NCBI GenBank assembly: GCA_003518745.1
Contig: DOYB01000262.1
Coordinates: forward strand, 1 to 10,541
Length of the DNA: 10,541 bases
Origin: Selenomonas sp.
GTDB lineage: Bacteria; Bacillota; Negativicutes; Selenomonadales; Selenomonadaceae
Direction of reading: 5' to 3'
In this document: one piece after another, positions 9,301-10,541 of the stretch
Position numbering within the stretch: the first letter of the stretch is position 1
Layout: every line of letters starts with the position of its first letter
Program-made: the position numbers and the translations under genes
Notes under the pieces: generated by a model
Databases searched by the model: none
Seen by the model: the letters and a program-made list of their open reading frames with translations, nothing else
What the model was told of the DNA's origin: nothing

Positions 9301-9509
9301 GCCTTTGGAAGGCACTCTGCGATTTTATTGCTGATTTTCTTGGCGGACTCTGTGGGTATTCTGGCTGTAAGCAGCTTGATGTATACGCTTTTTGCCTTTG
9401 AATAAGCGACGGAATGCCTGAGGTCCAACAATAGCTCCTCTAGCTTGGGCATGACGGAACAACAGTCGTCTTCCTCCTCAATCCAAAGCTTGTAATTCTC
9501 TTGAATCAT
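6345..9509 (-). CDS. Soluble FIST-domain hybrid sensor histidine kinase (HisKA-HATPase-REC-HPt)
   Basis: A 1054-residue cytoplasmic phosphorelay protein with no membrane segment or signal peptide. Residues about 30-225 resemble FIST_N (FFGALAGVSLD near 160-170, then VLGWKPLGK near 220-228). Residues about 226-395 resemble FIST_C (MPAAEIYKKYL, then DINAGEKLRLSY). FIST domains are proposed small-ligand sensors, possibly for amino acids. A coiled linker (425-460) leads to HisKA with SHEIRTP and phospho-acceptor His468. The ATPase has N-box Asn585, DTGIG (617-621) and GTGLGM (647-652). The receiver has Asp724/Asp725, phospho-acceptor Asp768, Thr800 and Lys822. The HPt domain has HALKSS with His921. 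All catalytic residues are present. A helical acidic tail (about 985-1054) follows. No DNA-binding output domain is attached and no response-regulator gene is adjacent, so the final target is elsewhere. The ATG is backed by AAAGGAG at 9524-9518, 8 bases upstream. Confidence 0.94.
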   Translation of the reverse strand: MIQENYKLWIEEEDDCCSVMPKLEELLLDLRHSVAYSKAKSVYIKLLTARIPTESAKKISNKIAECLPKAIIAGMSLTLFGREADHVFLDMNCCYFEESSVTLLEHVGRPDHYKTAGRKYGQRISEMEHVKGVEVFCAGLNIDVSRFVEGVTEENSNIPFFGALAGVSLDRYANVEENYIGTFSNDTPTSYFIIGSRLYEAGIVMVVFCGEELHIRADYVLGWKPLGKELEVTESVTRTCISKIDNMPAAEIYKKYLNVLPDDNFLKNICEFPLLVERNGCLLARVPPRYSYDGKIYFKADINAGEKLRLSYANPYELLRETKETSDLMWDFHPQAIFLCICGYRTLFLKEDAPQEVEDYSRFQTNLVINSGLGEIYRHHNKGGVLNCAFVAVGIREGAIPYSAYDEAPAVRSVGGSGTAISLTARLATFLEVTTRELKASNEELREMADAAKSASIAKSQFLSNMSHEIRTPINAILGMDEMILRESNNPAILEYAENIRMAGNNLLSLINDILDFSKIESGKMDIIPVEYAISSVLNDLVNMIQNRAHKKGIKFEVKVAHDIPSILFGDEIRIRQIITNILTNAVKYTEKGSVTLIVDYTPKDANTILLWVGVKDTGIGIKEDDLNKLFKAFERIEEKRNRAVEGTGLGMNISQQLLTLMGTKLDVQSTYGKGSTFSFMLEQKVLNWEQMGNFEDSYRHAVTHREKYQEKFIAPKACILVVDDTSMNLTVVKGLLKQTKIQIDTAESGYECLNMVRRKKYDIIFLDHRMPGIDGIETLHQMKVLEGNLNIDTPVISLTANAISGAREEYISAGFKDYLTKPINSAQLELTILKFLPPEKIGTSEEAEDSVSEDGEITPLPQWLNRVEGLNTPEGIKHCGSIEAYLDALTVFAESILPGAKEITEFYLSEDWKNYTTKVHALKSSARIIGAFELSDRAKRLEDAGNSGYIEEIKAWNDDLIRLYKGYAAKLEPLIKKDVHVDTEKPPIDDAALSEAYEALNEVSLSYDYDSFMFVLKSLDEYQLPEEAAHKYKQLKAAASKPDWDEIHRLLKT

Positions 9510-9549
9510 TACGATGGCTCCTTTATATGTGAAGTGCGCATCAACCGGA

Positions 9550-9577
9550 ATTTTATTTGAATCAAGCCCGTATTCAA
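9550..9577 (-). promoter_or_regulatory. Candidate sigma-A-type promoter of the FIST kinase gene
   Basis: Reading the minus strand, TTGAAT (9577-9572) is a 4/6 match to the -35 consensus and TAAAAT (9555-9550) a 5/6 match to the -10 consensus, with a 16-bp spacer. Transcription would begin near 9543, leaving a leader of about 35 bases to the ATG at 9509. The position, directly upstream of the ribosome site, fits. The evidence is consensus matching by eye only. Confidence 0.5.
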
Positions 9578-9608
9578 TTTGCCTAAAGTAGAAGAAATAC
9601 GGACTTGA
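9562..9608. repeat. Near-perfect 13-bp inverted repeat, possible operator
   Basis: TCAAGCCCGTATT (9562-9574) and AATACGGACTTGA (9596-9608) are reverse complements with one mismatch, separated by 21 bases. Arm centres are 34 bp apart, about three helical turns. The left arm covers the -35/spacer part of the kinase promoter candidate; the right arm lies just upstream of it. No T-tract follows, and the repeat lies upstream of the predicted start of transcription, so a DNA-binding site is more likely than a terminator. Confidence 0.6.
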
Positions 9609-9726
9609 ACTCCCTACGTTATTTTTCGAGATTACTTTTTAAAATCCTGCTGTATTCCTATGTGTGAGTTTCTAAAAGAGTTAAAATTTTTGTGTGGAGT
9701 GTTTCATATATAAAGGTCACCTGTAA

Positions 9727-9748
9727 CTTTCATAATTTCTTCATAAAA
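9727..9748 (+). promoter_or_regulatory. 11-bp-spaced direct repeat upstream of the carboxypeptidase gene
   Basis: TTCATAA occurs at 9729-9735 and again at 9740-9746, exactly 11 bases apart, in the wider pattern CTTTCATAATT / TCTTCATAAAA. OmpR/PhoB-family response regulators bind direct repeats with this spacing, and the first half resembles a pho-box half site. The region is AT-rich, so chance is a real possibility. AT-rich -10-like hexamers nearby (TATAAA at 9709-9714, CATAAT at 9731-9736) lack a convincing -35, so the start of transcription for the carboxypeptidase gene cannot be placed. Confidence 0.25.
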
Positions 9749-9792
9749 AACATGTAGCATTAACGTATCTGCAGGATAAGGGGGTACGATAG

Positions 9793-10541
9793 ATGGGATT
9801 ATTGCGAGTCAGCTTTTTGTGGATTTTTACGTTCCTGCTGGTTCTTGGGAGTTCTCTTTCTGCATCAGCCGCAGAGGCTCCGGCAATTACGGCAGATTCC
9901 GCTATTTTAGTGGAGGCCACCACAGGACGTGTAGTATATGAAAAGAATGCGGATGAGGAGCGTCCGCCTGCAAGCATGACGAAGATGATGACGTGTATAT
10001 TGGCACTGGAACAGCTTAGACCACGGACACTCGTTACCATAAGTCCGGTGGCGGCAAATACGGAGGATGTGGCGCTGGACTGGAAGCCGGGCGAGCAGCT
10101 TGAGGCACAGGAACTTTTGAAAGCCCTTATGATGATTTCTGAGAACGGAGCGGCAGTTGCTCTGGCTCAGCATATATCGGGAAATCTTCCCAGATTCTCG
10201 ACGTTGATGACAGAAAAGGCAGCGGAACTTGGGTGCAAGAATACGCAATTGATGAATCCTAACGGACTGCCAAATTCAGCTCATTATTCCACTGCCAGGG
10301 ATATGGCGAAAATTGCCATGTACTGTATGAAGAATAAGGAATTCCGGAATTTGGTCGGACAGGTCAAAAGCGATATACGATGGACATCTCCCAAGGGCAA
10401 GAGCGAGGTGCTTGAGAATACAAACGAGCTATTGGAGACCTATCCCGGCGCGACGGGTATAAAGACGGGATGGACCAGCGCGGCCGGCGGATGTCTTGCC
10501 GCCTCTGCCAAACGCAACGGAGTAGAGCTTATCGTAATCAT
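9793..10541 (+). CDS. Secreted serine-type D-Ala-D-Ala carboxypeptidase (DacA/DacF-like PBP), 3'-truncated
   Basis: Low-molecular-weight penicillin-binding protein (peptidase S11) that trims the terminal D-Ala from peptidoglycan stem peptides outside the cytoplasmic membrane. The first 249 codons are present; the gene runs off the right edge. Residues 1-27 are a signal peptide with one Arg, a hydrophobic core (FLWIFTFLLVLG) and a likely cleavage site at ASA or ASAA just before EAP. All three active-site motifs are visible: SMTK with nucleophile Ser61 and Lys64, SEN (116-118), and KTG (224-226) in a GATGIKTGWT context. The usual C-terminal beta domain and membrane anchor would lie beyond the window. 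The ATG is preceded by AAGGGGG at 9778-9784, 8 bases away. It is transcribed divergently from the FIST kinase. DacF is the commonest name for such genes in Firmicutes, but the paralogue cannot be fixed from this fragment. Confidence 0.94.
   Translation, partial: MGLLRVSFLWIFTFLLVLGSSLSASAAEAPAITADSAILVEATTGRVVYEKNADEERPPASMTKMMTCILALEQLRPRTLVTISPVAANTEDVALDWKPGEQLEAQELLKALMMISENGAAVALAQHISGNLPRFSTLMTEKAAELGCKNTQLMNPNGLPNSAHYSTARDMAKIAMYCMKNKEFRNLVGQVKSDIRWTSPKGKSEVLENTNELLETYPGATGIKTGWTSAAGGCLAASAKRNGVELIVI

Noticed and set aside
9562..9608. Inverted repeat read as an intrinsic terminator or riboswitch
   Set aside because: The 21-base loop, the mismatch, the lack of a T-tract and the location upstream of the predicted transcript start all argue against an RNA terminator; no riboswitch pattern was seen.
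9741..10248. Two minus-strand frames opposite the carboxypeptidase gene
   Set aside because: The plus-strand frame has a signal peptide and all three active-site motifs, so the overlapping minus-strand frames are shadows.

Overview
The window reads as a chromosomal segment of a diderm Firmicute, most likely a Negativicutes member of the Selenomonas/Anaerovibrio/Mitsuokella kind. This is inferred from two things: a type I secretion (T1SS) pair that needs an outer membrane, and Firmicutes-style features such as strong AAGGAG ribosome sites and a soluble FIST hybrid kinase with a Firmicutes-type tail. Base composition looks close to balanced throughout, and no mobile element, tRNA, rRNA or CRISPR is visible. 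The genus is a guess from protein style only.

Left block, plus strand, 1-6262: a tightly packed four-gene run. It holds a HlyD-type membrane fusion protein (N-terminus cut off by the window edge), a HlyB-type ABC exporter with a catalytically dead C39-like domain, a family-4 glycosyltransferase starting at TTG, and a two-domain protein fusing an N-terminal SAM-methyltransferase fold to a C-terminal glycosyltransferase-like domain. The gaps between genes are 3, 18 and 1 bases, so they are almost certainly one transcript whose promoter lies left of the window. The combination suggests that a large T1SS substrate, not in the window, is glycosylated and perhaps methylated before or during export. 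That would resemble the dedicated cytoplasmic glycosyltransferases of SecA2-exported serine-rich adhesins. This is the most interesting hypothesis here, and it is inference.

Middle, 6263-6344: a perfect 14-bp GC-rich hairpin separates the operon from the convergent kinase gene. It has A-rich sequence on one side and T's on the other, so it should terminate both transcripts.

Right block: a 1054-residue soluble hybrid histidine kinase on the minus strand (FIST sensor, HisKA, HATPase, receiver, HPt, conserved-looking helical tail). It is followed by a 283-base divergent intergenic region and then the first 249 codons of a secreted D-Ala-D-Ala carboxypeptidase (penicillin-binding protein) on the plus strand, which runs off the right edge. 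The intergenic region carries a reasonable sigma-A-type promoter for the kinase, overlapped by a long near-perfect inverted repeat that could be an operator. Nearer the carboxypeptidase there is an 11-bp-spaced direct repeat.
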